Shown: positions 1 through 10,700 of the stretch, piece after piece
How positions within the stretch are numbered: position 1 is the stretch's first letter
How the letters are laid out: every line of letters starts with the position of its first letter
Source of the DNA: Misgurnus anguillicaudatus
Lineage: Eukaryota > Chordata > Actinopteri > Cypriniformes > Cobitidae
Direction: 5' to 3'
Length of the DNA stretch: 64,000 bases
Assembly (NCBI RefSeq): GCF_027580225.2
Contig: NC_073358.2
Location: 49,500,001-49,564,000, forward strand
Notes under the pieces: generated by a model
Database searches by the model: none
What the model saw: the letters and a program-made list of their open reading frames with translations, nothing else
What the model was told of the DNA's origin: nothing
Made by a program: the position numbers and the translations under genes

Positions 1-352
1 AATAGCTATTATACCGACTATGGGTAACCAGAGCATAGTCAGAACAGCAGTCCATAAATGTTTTGAACTTGAGGATTCTGCAGACTACTTGCTATGGCTT
101 TGATCTGGGTCTCTTTGTTTCAGGACTTAAATTCTTGGTTCTGGTCTGGATCTGAGTTTTAATTTATGGTTATAGAACCAACTGGCAGTTAATGTTCACT
201 ATACTAAGCAGTCTGGGTCTTTGAATGTGTGTTTTTATTTGATCTTACATTTGAAGAGCTCGCATGTAAAACCCCTCTGAGATTTCTTGTAAATAAGCAT
301 ATTTTAAATCAGACTTTTATGTTTAGGTTTAGTAATTAAGCTTTAATGGAAG

Positions 353-779
353 TTAAAGGGGACATTTCGTAAGATTTTTTTAAAGATGTAAAATAAATCT
401 TTGGTGTCCCCAGAGTATGTATGTGAAGTTCTAGCTGAGAATAGCATATAGATAATTTATTATAGCATGTTAAAGTTGCCACTTGTAGGCGTGAGCAAAA
501 ATGTGCCTTTTGGGTGTGTCATTTAAAATGCAAATGAGCTGATCTATGCACTATGGCAGTGTCGTGGTTGGATAGGGAAGATTAAGAGGCGGTATTACCC
601 CCTTCTGACATCACAAGGGAGCCAGATTTCAATGACCTATTTTTTCACATGCTTGCAGAGAATGGTTTACCAAAACTAAGTTACTAGGTTGATCTTTTTC
701 AAATTTTATAGGTTGATAGAAGCAGTGGGGACCCAATTAATTAAACATGGGAAAAGTCCGATTTTCATGATCCCTTTAA
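353..779. mobile_element. TTAA-flanked MITE, copy 1
   Basis: The element begins TTAAAGGGGACAT and ends with the near-inverted ATCCCTTTAA, so it is bounded by TTAA, the target used by piggyBac- and Kolobok-type transposons. Two related copies lie at 30953-31413 and 36407-36807; all share the internal phrase around ATGAAAATCTGACTTTTTCC or its complement. It has no coding capacity, so it is a non-autonomous element. The superfamily is inferred from the target site only. Confidence 0.7.
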
Positions 780-793
780 AGGTTATTAGTCAA

Positions 794-1192
794 TAGGGCT
801 GTCACAATTATTAAATAATCGTCTCATCGCAATTGTTTGACCTCATCGCGATGATTTTAGATTACCACAATGATTGCATATCTCTCTAAAAAACACAAGG
901 GGGAGCTGCAGCATCTAATGGCGCTTCTTGACTGACATTGTAATGCAATACATTGCAAAGCAATTTAATACAGTGGAAAAACAGCATTTAAAGAAATTTA
1001 TATTTCTGCCAGGTAAATCTTGCAAAAGATGAATTTAAATAATCACAACAATGTGTAAAAAAATTCATGAACTAACATAAAATCTATGAGAATTAAACGT
1101 CAAAGCCCTAAAACAGGCAATAAATCATCATTATTGGCAAAATTTATTAGGCAATTAACCGTCAGCCAAATTTCATAACCGTGACAGTCCTA
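794..1192. mobile_element. hAT-type MITE with 8-bp target duplication
   Basis: The ends are inverted (TAGGGCTGTCACAATTA at the left, GTGACAGTCCTA at the right). The flanks are TTAGTCAA (786-793) and TTAGTTAA (1193-1200), an 8-bp duplication with one mismatch, as hAT transposons make. It is the same family as 3716-4225 but in the opposite orientation. It is too short to encode a transposase. Confidence 0.85.
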
Positions 1193-1647
1193 TTAGTTAA
1201 TAATTGAAATGCCACATTTTCACAAAGGACACTAGTAGTTTTATTTTATTTTAACAAATTTTACTGTCTTTTGCTGCGAAACACTTCTAAAAAAAGTCTG
1301 CCATTAAAAAAGTAAACGGCTCAAACATTTGCTCTATATCCTAATTTATTCAATACACTTTCTAAAACTCTTGCACTTTGATGTTCATTCATTGTGGTAT
1401 TTAATGAATTCTGCCAACAAACTGGAATTTTTAAATGACCTGAGGCAGGGATTAACAGATTTGAAGTGAAAGTATTTAAAAAACATATACATTAATATGT
1501 GCTGAGAGCATTTGGAAAAATATAATTTTTTCATAATGATCTTGTGAGTTTTGACAGTCAACAGATCTATTATTGGTATTGTTGGGCTAGGTTTTTGGGA
1601 GTCTAGGTTCTGGGTCTTGTGGGATTTAGTTTGACTCTTGAAAGTGG

Positions 1648-1987
1648 AACATTGCAAAGCCCTTTAATATAATGGAAAAACAAAAACATTTCAGTTTTTC
1701 AAAGATGTATTCATTAAATAATTACTTTTATATACATGTTATGTTTATTAATATTTACTGCCAGGCAAACCTTGCAAAATATTTAATTGAAATAAATACA
1801 ACAATGTGTAAAAATTATTTCATAAACAAACAAATGAGAATTAATTAATTAATGAGAATTAAACGTCAAAGCAATAAAACAGACAATTAATCATCATAAT
1901 TGTAAAAGCTCTAAAACAGGCAATGAATCGTCACAATTTATTAGGCAATTAACCGTCAGCTAAATTTCATAACCGTGACAGCCCTAA
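1648..1987. mobile_element. Partial copy of the TAGGGCTGTCACAATT hAT MITE
   Basis: This stretch matches the interior and right end of the element at 794-1192: the CATTGCAAAGC block, AATTAACCGTCAGC, and the terminal GTGACAGCCCTA. A left terminus is not visible, so it is truncated or rearranged by an internal duplication of the AATTAATCATC segment. Confidence 0.65.
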
Positions 1988-2469
1988 CCTCAATTAACCT
2001 ACTTAAATCTGTGTCATAAATGTTAATCAAATAACCCAAGACAAAGAGAAAATCACTTATGTAGCTCTAAAAATAATAATAATATTTAATTCATACAGTA
2101 AAGACAGTGTTATTATTAATTTGATTTGATTTCTGTACCTTATGCTAATTTTAGACTTTACTTAATGTGCAGCTTTGTTCTTTTTTATAAAAGTTTGTAA
2201 TTTCTTTATTTGTTCTTATTAGCTTTTCCCACCCCTTTTTTCTGATCTGAAAAATGATCCAATCCAAAAAACTGTAATGTGATCCAAACCGTGAATTTTG
2301 TGATCCGTCACAGCCCTAATTATTGATAAAATTTTTCTAGCACACCAATTTTGTGTATTATTTACTTTGGTGTTGTTTTAGACACGAGCCTTGAAACTTT
2401 CTGAATGCGAAAATATCCCTCATTTACAACTTAATTTGTATATTTGGTTTCAAGTATACAGTGTTCAGT

Positions 2470-2606
2470 GTAACTAGTAGAGCATTGAGTAGCAGCACTA
2501 AAGGTCATGGGTTTGATTCCAGCGAACACATACTGATACAATTTAAAGCTTGTATGCACTGCAAGTCATTTTGGATAAACGCATCTGCCAAATGCATTAA
2601 TGTAAT
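2470..2606 (+). mobile_element. tRNA-derived SINE with L2-type tail
   Basis: An A-box-like segment (2471-2483) and a B-box GGTTTGATTCC (2510-2520) form a decayed RNA polymerase III promoter. They are followed by the tail TTTGGATAAACGCATCTGCC, which many fish SINEs share with L2-family LINEs. The tRNA-like part does not fold as an intact tRNA, so this is a retroposon and not a tRNA gene. Confidence 0.75.
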
Positions 2607-3715
2607 ACAGTTGGGGTCGACATTTAAACGCCAGCTTGCTTCTAGGAATTTAAGATAAGCACATGGCTCTGTTATCTCAGAGGTCTGTTTTTAAAGAAAA
2701 TTTAGTTTGATAAAAGATGAGGAAGGAAATGATAAAAGCTAGCATTTGTGTATACAGGTTGCTATTGTTCTCAGCGAGAAATAAATAGCTGGACTGTAGT
2801 TTAAATAAACACATTTTTGACTCTAAAAGTAGCTTACTCAGCATTGAATAACATGGGCATTATTTCAACATGGCCAAATTTGAAGCTTCACAGAATAGCC
2901 ACCATACAGACTGCTACCAAAACAAACACTGGATTTAAGTCTTCTGGTAAACTTGGGCATGTGTGGATTTGTTTTCTTTGAAAGATTGAGCGAAAATGTC
3001 GTAATCTTTTAGTGACTGTAAATACAGTCTGTTATTTCAGACACGTTCCCATCATAAAGCCTTATGTTGGCAATATGAGGAAACTCTTGTTGGGTGTGAT
3101 CCATTGTTTTGTATGTAGGATTATTTCTAGATCACCTTTCAGTAAATGAACAGTGTGTTTTTCTTTCTTTCACAAGTTTGTTTTTGACCCCTGGCACTTC
3201 ACAGCTTTGTGCAGTATTACAGAAAACTGACTTTATGGTAGTTTCGAGCCCTCAAAACGGCAAACATCTGCAGATGCATCTTTAACCAGTTAATCAGGTC
3301 CCGCTTTTCCTCTGTTTTTGAAGCTTTGATTGTGTTTACAGTGCACAATATAACATGTGTTCATGTTTCACATGCAAAAAAACTGTGGTGTTTTTCACAC
3401 AATTTACTTATTTCTATACAGCTGTTTTCACTGTCCAAAAACGGTCTGATGTCTTCCTCGTTCTATGAAGTCCCTTCAGAAATACGTAATGAGTTCTGAT
3501 TGTGTAGTTTGTTTTGTGTGTTGTGATTCGACAGCAGCTTAGCTTAGCAGAGCCATTTGAGTTTAGCTGGTGACTGACGTATTCCTGTTTAGTCAAAAAC
3601 TCTTATATTGACATCATTAAAGCAGGAAGTAGATGGCTGTATTCCAAACCGGCCATTCGCTGTAGGCTTTGAAAGGGGAATTCTGTGGAATCAGGAAGAA
3701 CGTCACCATTAAGGA

Positions 3716-4225
3716 TAGGGCTGTCACAATTAAGAAATTTGGCTGACGGTTAATTGTTTAATAATTGTCTAATAAATTCTGACGATTAATTGCCTGTTTT
3801 AGGACTTTGTTTTATTGCTTTGACATTTAATTCTCATAGATTTTTTTTCTTGTTTTTCACACACATATCTTTCAAAAACTGAAAATTCTTCATAAGAAAT
3901 AAACACAATAAAGTGTCTAAAAAATAACAGAAAATAAAAATGCAATCAAAATAAACTGACTATACCAGAACAGGCATTTAATAGTAGCCAATACTACTAA
4001 GGCAAAATTAGTACAATTAGTACACTTGTACTGAATGGCTTTGCAATGCATCACGTTGCACTGTCAGTTAAGGAGTGCCATCTGATACCGTCCCGTTTAT
4101 ACAGGCGCTGCAGCTCCCCCTTGTGTTTTTTAGAGAGATGTGCAATCATTGCGGTGATCCGAAATCATCGCGATGGGGTCAAACAATCGCAATGAGACGA
4201 TTATTTAATCATTGTGACAGCCCTA
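3716..4225. mobile_element. hAT-type MITE with perfect 8-bp target duplication
   Basis: Inverted ends TAGGGCTGTCACAATTA and ATTGTGACAGCCCTA are flanked by an exact ATTAAGGA duplication at 3708-3715 and 4226-4233. It is related to 794-1192 in inverted orientation. The interior is non-coding. Confidence 0.92.
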
Positions 4226-4351
4226 ATTAAGGATTGGATAAATAATTTTCCCATTACCGTTCAGCAAATATTGTGAATTCTGTTCCTTAAGTTTATTTGA
4301 TTTTAAAAACAAACTAAATGTGCTTTTTGGTGGTGGAATGATGATGATGAT

Positions 4352-4759
4352 TAGATGCACCGTTGTATCATCCGCCGATATGTATCGGCCGATTTTTGAT
4401 GAAATTGGAACCATTTGGGCAATAGCACGATAAAGGCTGATTGTTTATTAATTATCTACATGACAGATTACTCATTTACTTAAGCCATGGGACCAAAGTA
4501 AGAGTATTTTAGGAAAATGTCTGTGGTCTGGGCTTTTTTCAAAATCTCGGCAAAATTTTACTTTATGCCTCTCTTATTATGTTGGTCAGTTGAATGTTAA
4601 ATAGATCTAATCCATGTCCAGTAAAAATAATTTGATTCAGAAACAAACTGGCTAATAGGCCAACTGTATTGTATTGTATACAAGCGTTTAATATCGGCCA
4701 ATAGTTGTCTGTTTAAATCGTTATCAACATTGTTAAAAAAAACATTTGGGGCATCCCTA
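4352..4759. mobile_element. Probable hAT MITE (TGCACCG / GGCATCCCTAA ends)
   Basis: The left end TAGATGCACCG leads into a CCGATATGTATCGGCCGA segment, and the right end is GGGGCATCCCTAA, giving imperfect inverted termini. The flanks ATGATGAT and ATTATAAT agree at six of eight positions, suggesting an old 8-bp duplication. A fragment of the same family (GTATGCACCGATATATCGGCC) lies at about 46787 in a spef2 intron. Between 4760 and 6440 I see no other gene or clear repeat except one minus-strand reading frame discussed in the findings. Confidence 0.55.
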
Positions 4760-6440
4760 ATTATAATATTTTTTGATCCCTAATTTAATCGATGCATTGC
4801 AATGTTGACGTAAAATAATTCTGCATTAATGCGTAACTACAAAGAATAGATTAGATAAAACATGCAATCTAAAATATTTGCATGTTAGTGTTCTATTATC
4901 ATATTTTAAAATGTGCTTTCGTCAAAAAAAGTTTATTAGAATGTAATTTCAGTATCAATGTTAATCTACACTGATTGCGCCGCTGGTATACATAGTAAAT
5001 AATGTGTACGGCTTTTAAAGACGTGGCACAACGCACTTCTCGTCTAGTGTGTGTCCACCGTCCTTTATGTATTTATATTGTTATTAATCTTAATTAATAG
5101 ATGTTTGTATATAAATGGTTTCAGTAGTAATAAACAAACAGCATTCGTGGACACCAAAGACTTATTTTACATTATAAAAAATCTCATAAAATTACCTCTT
5201 TAAGGTGCTTTTTATCTTAAATTTCTAATTTAAAGTAAGAAAATTCAAGTTGGGTTACCAATTGATGTACTTTTAAAATTTTATCCAACTTTAACTTTTT
5301 AAAATGAAAATGCACACAATTCAAGTGTGTGACACAAACACTATTAGAGGGGTTAAACTAAAAAAACATTGCAATAGTAACACCTGCACAAACTTTACTG
5401 AATAACATATTCTAGCATATATTCCAGTAACAACAATAATGCCTTTTTCCATAGCCAGACTTCCCGTCCATCATTTTTTTTGAAATACTTTGTTTTTCTA
5501 CTGGCTGCTTTTTACTGTAAAGTGAAAGTGTTGAAGTTTCAGGATGAGGCGGGACTTACGGGACTTATTCGGGAGCCTGCTGAAACTTGCTTTTGGCATC
5601 ATTACTAAATATCTGTCAAAAGAGCAGCAAACATCAGCCTGCGCCCTACAGTTTTTCCTTTCGTTATCCATTGTGGTTATTCTTTAAATAATAGCTTGAC
5701 TGGTGATGATTGATGTAGTGGTGAAACCCTGCACTATATAACAGGTGACCAGAGTACTGATACCTACAGGTGCATTAAAGGGAGGGATCCCAAATCGTAT
5801 TTAAAAACAGCACCACCCAGAATTCCTTCATAACCACAAAGCTTTGGGCTTAAAATCACTAGAGGACTATTATAGCAATAGTGACATTGTGAGTTTTGTT
5901 CACACTTATATTTTTTGTAAGAAACTCAAAAATGTAGTTTAAAATCATTGTTATGGATTTTCTTTTCACCCAAAAACTTCTTCAATAATTAAACGGTAGG
6001 TTGAAGCTGTAGCACTTTACTAATTTCATCTTTCGGGGGTTTGATGTATTCTGTATTTGTGTCCGTCTTGTGTTTTGTAACGTCTATAGCTGATAAGATG
6101 CACTTGATGGATTCCAAACATTTTCCCGGGTTTTCTTATCAGATAAAGTATGAAGACTGTGCCTGTACCAAAGCTGATAAATGCAATTATAAACATTGAG
6201 AACAAGAGAAACCATTTTATCAGCTTTGCATTCCTCCCATTCATTTCTGATTCAGCAATGTTGAAGGATGAAGCAATTGAGAGCAATGATATTTTGTTGG
6301 CATTGGCGTATTGATTCTGTATTATGAAATCCGAATCAAATAACGTCCAGACCACCAGAACCATCGTTTTACAGATTTGTTTTTAAGCCTTGATTGGAAA
6401 TCATTTATTAAATCCCTTTAATCTGAATTCTGTTTTGCAG

Positions 6441-6502
6441 GTGTGAACGCTGATCTCCAGGTATTCGTTTTGCTGTGTTGTCAAATAAGAAGTTTGATCA
6501 GG
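6441..6502 (+). other. lifr: lifr 5' UTR part of the first visible exon
   Basis: TGTTTTGCAG ends at 6440 and is a good splice acceptor. The ATG that opens the signal peptide is at 6503-6505. The gene therefore probably has a non-coding exon further upstream, and the promoter cannot be placed in this window. Confidence 0.5.
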
Positions 6503-7706
6503 ATGGAGGTCTGGCTGACTTTTGCTCTGTTTTTGACCCGCGGGGTCATACAAATTCTCGGACAGAACGGTGGGTCTCGTTTTAGCATCATCATGCTCAC
6601 ACTAACCAGCTCATAATCCAGATTCACTCCAGATTTAACCCATGTAACATGACAATAATAAACATGCAATTATTTTTGCCATGCATGTAAAAACTTAACT
6701 TTAAAGTAATACAGATTGAATATTTAGTGCCAAGGCCAGATTTTAATTCAGATGTTGGCATTAAAGATAAAACACGATTTTGTTTCATACAATATTATTT
6801 GTAACAAATGTAATGCAATAAACATTGTCTCTCTCTTTTCAATGTTTCAGGTCTGGATGAACTTTCCGTGCCCCAAGGTTTAACACTACAGCCGGATTTA
6901 TCATCACAGACTTTGTCTTTAACATGGGAAAGTGACTCATCATTTTTTGACATCGAGGTCTTCCACACCGAGTTAATGAATGTGGTGCTAAACGTAAGAG
7001 ACAGACCGTTTATCTGTATTATTACTTGTTTGTTTGGGTTTGAATACGCGCCATAAACAATAATGCTCATTCCTGGTTCATACAGTAATAAATCATGTTA
7101 TCGTATTCTTTGGCACCTTCGGGACATACTCCTCCTCCTACAGTTTAATAACAAGAGCTTAAACGTGATAACTAAAAACCAGTTCTTCCGCACACTGTTT
7201 TTCTTGTATGAGTCACTGACTATAACTTAACCGGCTTAAAACACATGTTATGTCATTTTATAAATGTGTCAGTGTTAGTTTTCCTTCTTATAAAGTCAAC
7301 AAGATATCCCGATTGACGCAATAGGTCTTTTGGAAATGATTTATCACTTGGGCGTTTCCAAAAAAATAAAACGTTCGCCTCTGCCGTCTGTCATCAGAAG
7401 ATAATAACTTGCTCTACCTCTGAAAAGACTAGACTTGTTGACTGATAAACTTGTTGACCCAAAAGCTAATGTATGTTATGTTGACTACCATGCGATGCAT
7501 TATAACTGTCAGAAACATCAGGGATGTAAATGTGCTTGCTGTTCATTCATAGGAGACATTTGCATCGAAAGCAGATCCTGCGACAGGACAACATGTTTGG
7601 ATGTGGCGCTCGGCATTACCGCTGGAGTGCACCTCTCATTCTGTGCAAATCAGAGCAAGAAATCAACAAGCAGTTAGCCAGTGGAGTCCCCTGCAGACCA
7701 TCCCAG
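6503..7706 (+). CDS. lifr: lifr coding exons 1-3: signal peptide and half receptor module
   Basis: Exons 6503-6569, 6851-6993 and 7553-7706. Exon 1 encodes MEVWLTFALFLTRGVIQILG, a typical signal peptide. Exons 2-3 encode one fibronectin III-like domain with LSLTWES, the conserved WMWRSALPLECTSHS segment (human LIFR domain 2 has a matching WSWASDMPLEC) and a degenerate WSXWS motif, VSQWS. Exon 2 ends in phase 0 and exon 3 in phase 1. The 281-bp intron 6570-6850 holds no further exon, so human domain 1 has no counterpart here. Confidence 0.88.
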
Positions 7707-10700
7707 GTATTGCATGCATTAATAATCCTTTATATTGCCTAAAGGCGGGGTGCACGATCTCTGAAAGCCAATGTTGACATTTGAAATCACCTAAACTAAC
7801 CCAAATAGGTCTCAACCCTGTTTTGATAGCTCTGCCCTACACATACATACGCAACCCAGACAAACATATTCATGCAAAAGACGGCATATATTAGTTCTGT
7901 GAAACAAAGCAAAACCAACGTTACTCACCTATCAAGACGGAAAAAGCAACCTCCATGTTCGATCGCAGTTCTTTTCAGCGCTGTAAAGCTGATCGGCTCG
8001 GCATATTCACTCGGCAGACGCCTTAATCTTTTCATTTTTATCCACCATCTTTCAGTCACTTTCGGCTAAAATCAGACATGCGCACTTTTCACAATAAAGC
8101 CCAGAAAAGAATGAAAGACATCGCCTAAAAGATCCATGTGCCATTAGTAATTCAGAAATAATATTATAAAGGGACGAGAACACGTATGCGCTAGGGCTGG
8201 GGATCGATTCAGATGTTTCAGATCGATTCGATTTTGGTTCTCGGATACATTATACTCGATTCGACTCAATGAATATAGATTTAATACAAATTCTATATTT
8301 ATAAAAAAAGAACAGTGAACATAAGTTTACAAGGGTAATCAATAAAAAGAAATTAAGAGCCACAAACCTGTATATTAAACTCTTGTATTTTAGGTACATT
8401 ACAACAGAACCCATCTCTAATTTTCAAATGCATACAATTATGTTAAATACAATACAATTTTAATGCAAGATGAAAAATGTATGCTGAAAAAAGTCAGAAC
8501 AGTCGACTGGAGAAGAATATTAATTAGATTAACGTTAATCTTACGTTCAATGTTTGCGGAAATACATATTGAGAAAAAAAAATCGATTTTAAATCGACCA
8601 CGTAAAAAATAACCGATTAATCGTAAATCGATTTTTTTGCCCGGGCCCTAGTATGCGCAAAGAAAACAAAACAAATTATTTTATTCAACAATTTCTTCTC
8701 CTCCTTGGTCATTCAAGGTGCATTCATGAGCAGACTACAGCGCATCCGTTGTGACTTGCTGACATAGTTGCCAGCATACCGACACAGAATATATGCACAA
8801 TGTTTGCTTTAAAAAGGGGAAAAAACAAAAAAACGTTGACAACTACGTCAGCAGGGTATGGTGTATGTGCCGTAGTTTATTATTTAGTAAAATTGTAATT
8901 TTGGAGTGAACTAACCCTATAAGGCCAGGGGTATACTTAACTTTTGACACGTACGTGCATACGTGCATATTTCATCATTATAACAGTATACGCGTACTAT
9001 ACGCACACCGATAATTTTTTTTATACCTTTGTATACGTGTACGCATAAAATAAACAAAGTACACTCAGGCCATAATAGCCCTGGGGCCGGATTCACAAAA
9101 AATTCTTAAGAAGAAAAATCTTCTTAACTGCCATTTTTATCTTAAATTCAAGCTTAAGAAAATGTAAGAATATTTTGTATTCTCAAAAAAGCTTCTTAAG
9201 AAAGTTCTTATTTAAGTATGTTCTTAAGAAAAAACTTAAGAATTCCAATTCTCGAAAAATAAACCGTCTTAAATAACATCTTAAAGTTAGGATAACCTTA
9301 CAGTAGTCTTAAATCTCAAAATGTAAGATGTTTTATAAGTTAATGTGATTGTTTTAAATGTGACATGTTGTATTTTGTAGTCTGAAATGGCAATTTAATC
9401 AGTTTACTTCACATAGATTAGTTTAAAGAGGAATTCCACACTCATATAATGAAGTTTAATGGCTTACTCAGTAATATGTCATGAAACACAAATAAGTAGT
9501 GATAATATTATTAAACAGTTAACTTCCTCCGTAATAGCCTACATTCATTGTGAAATTACTTAACAGCTAAAAGTCGCTCTAAGCGGGAGGCGAACCGGTA
9601 ATCGCTCCGTCATATGAGTCGAGGGCTCCGAAACCGCGGGCACGATTCACCCTCCGCGTCCGTCTCTGACGCGTGAGCGCGGGAGACGAAGCCGTGGGCA
9701 CGGAGAGTGAAGCATGCACACCTAGAGAGCTCGACCCGCATGACGGACCGATTGGGAGGACTATATTATGGAATTATATTTATGCACCGCACCGCCTTAA
9801 TACTAGCTGGCCTCTGTTACAACAGCGAATAACATCCTGTAGTAGTCTTAATGCATCACTCGTTTGTATCACGTTAATGATCGCAAGGTAGTCAAAAGAT
9901 TAATGGATAAGTGTAGTGTTACCTCATTAGCAAGGTATCTTTATTCATATAAAAGCTTGTCATTTTATTCTTAAGACACAAATTTAAGATATTCTTAAGA
10001 AAACAATTGAGAACTTCTTAAGAAATGTTTGAGAATTGCACTTAGGAACATTCTTACGCACTTCTTATAATTTATCTTAAGAACTTTCTTATTTTTTGTC
10101 TTAAGAATGTTTCCGTGAATCCGGCCCGTTGTCCATAGATTCCAGTTAGACTATCCACGTTTACTTAAATCTTGGTAAACAAATTTGATATTTAAAGGTG
10201 CAGTCTGTAACTTTATTTGTATTTATTTGTTTATATGAATAAAAACAGTTATTGAGCATGCACATAAAGAACTAATGTTCAGAACACACTCCTTACTTTA
10301 TCATGACTCGCAACAGTAAGCCTATAACAATGATTTACAGGTATCGAGTCGGATTTTGCAGCAAATGTCAGTTGTTTTTCAATACAAGTAAAGTTAAGTA
10401 CTTAAGGTTAACTGCAATTTTATGATTCAAACAGAGATGGCGATCGAGGTATAAGTTACAGATATTAGCTTCCAAAGATCTCTTGACAGAAATGCAATAT
10501 AATCCACATAACTACATTCTCAGTGCTGTATAAAGACCTTACATTATGAACTGTATTGTTTGTATTACCTTAGAAAAATCAGTTTTATCTTCATAAAACG
10601 TGGGTCACCGTACATAAAAACCGCCATTTCCTGTCGCCATGTTTCTACGGTAGCCCTAAATGGACAAACTACTCTATAGAGCGCGTTTCGTCACTACGTT

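Noticed and set aside
2470..2606. Possible tRNA gene with A and B boxes
   Set aside because: The arms do not pair into a cloverleaf and a SINE tail follows directly.
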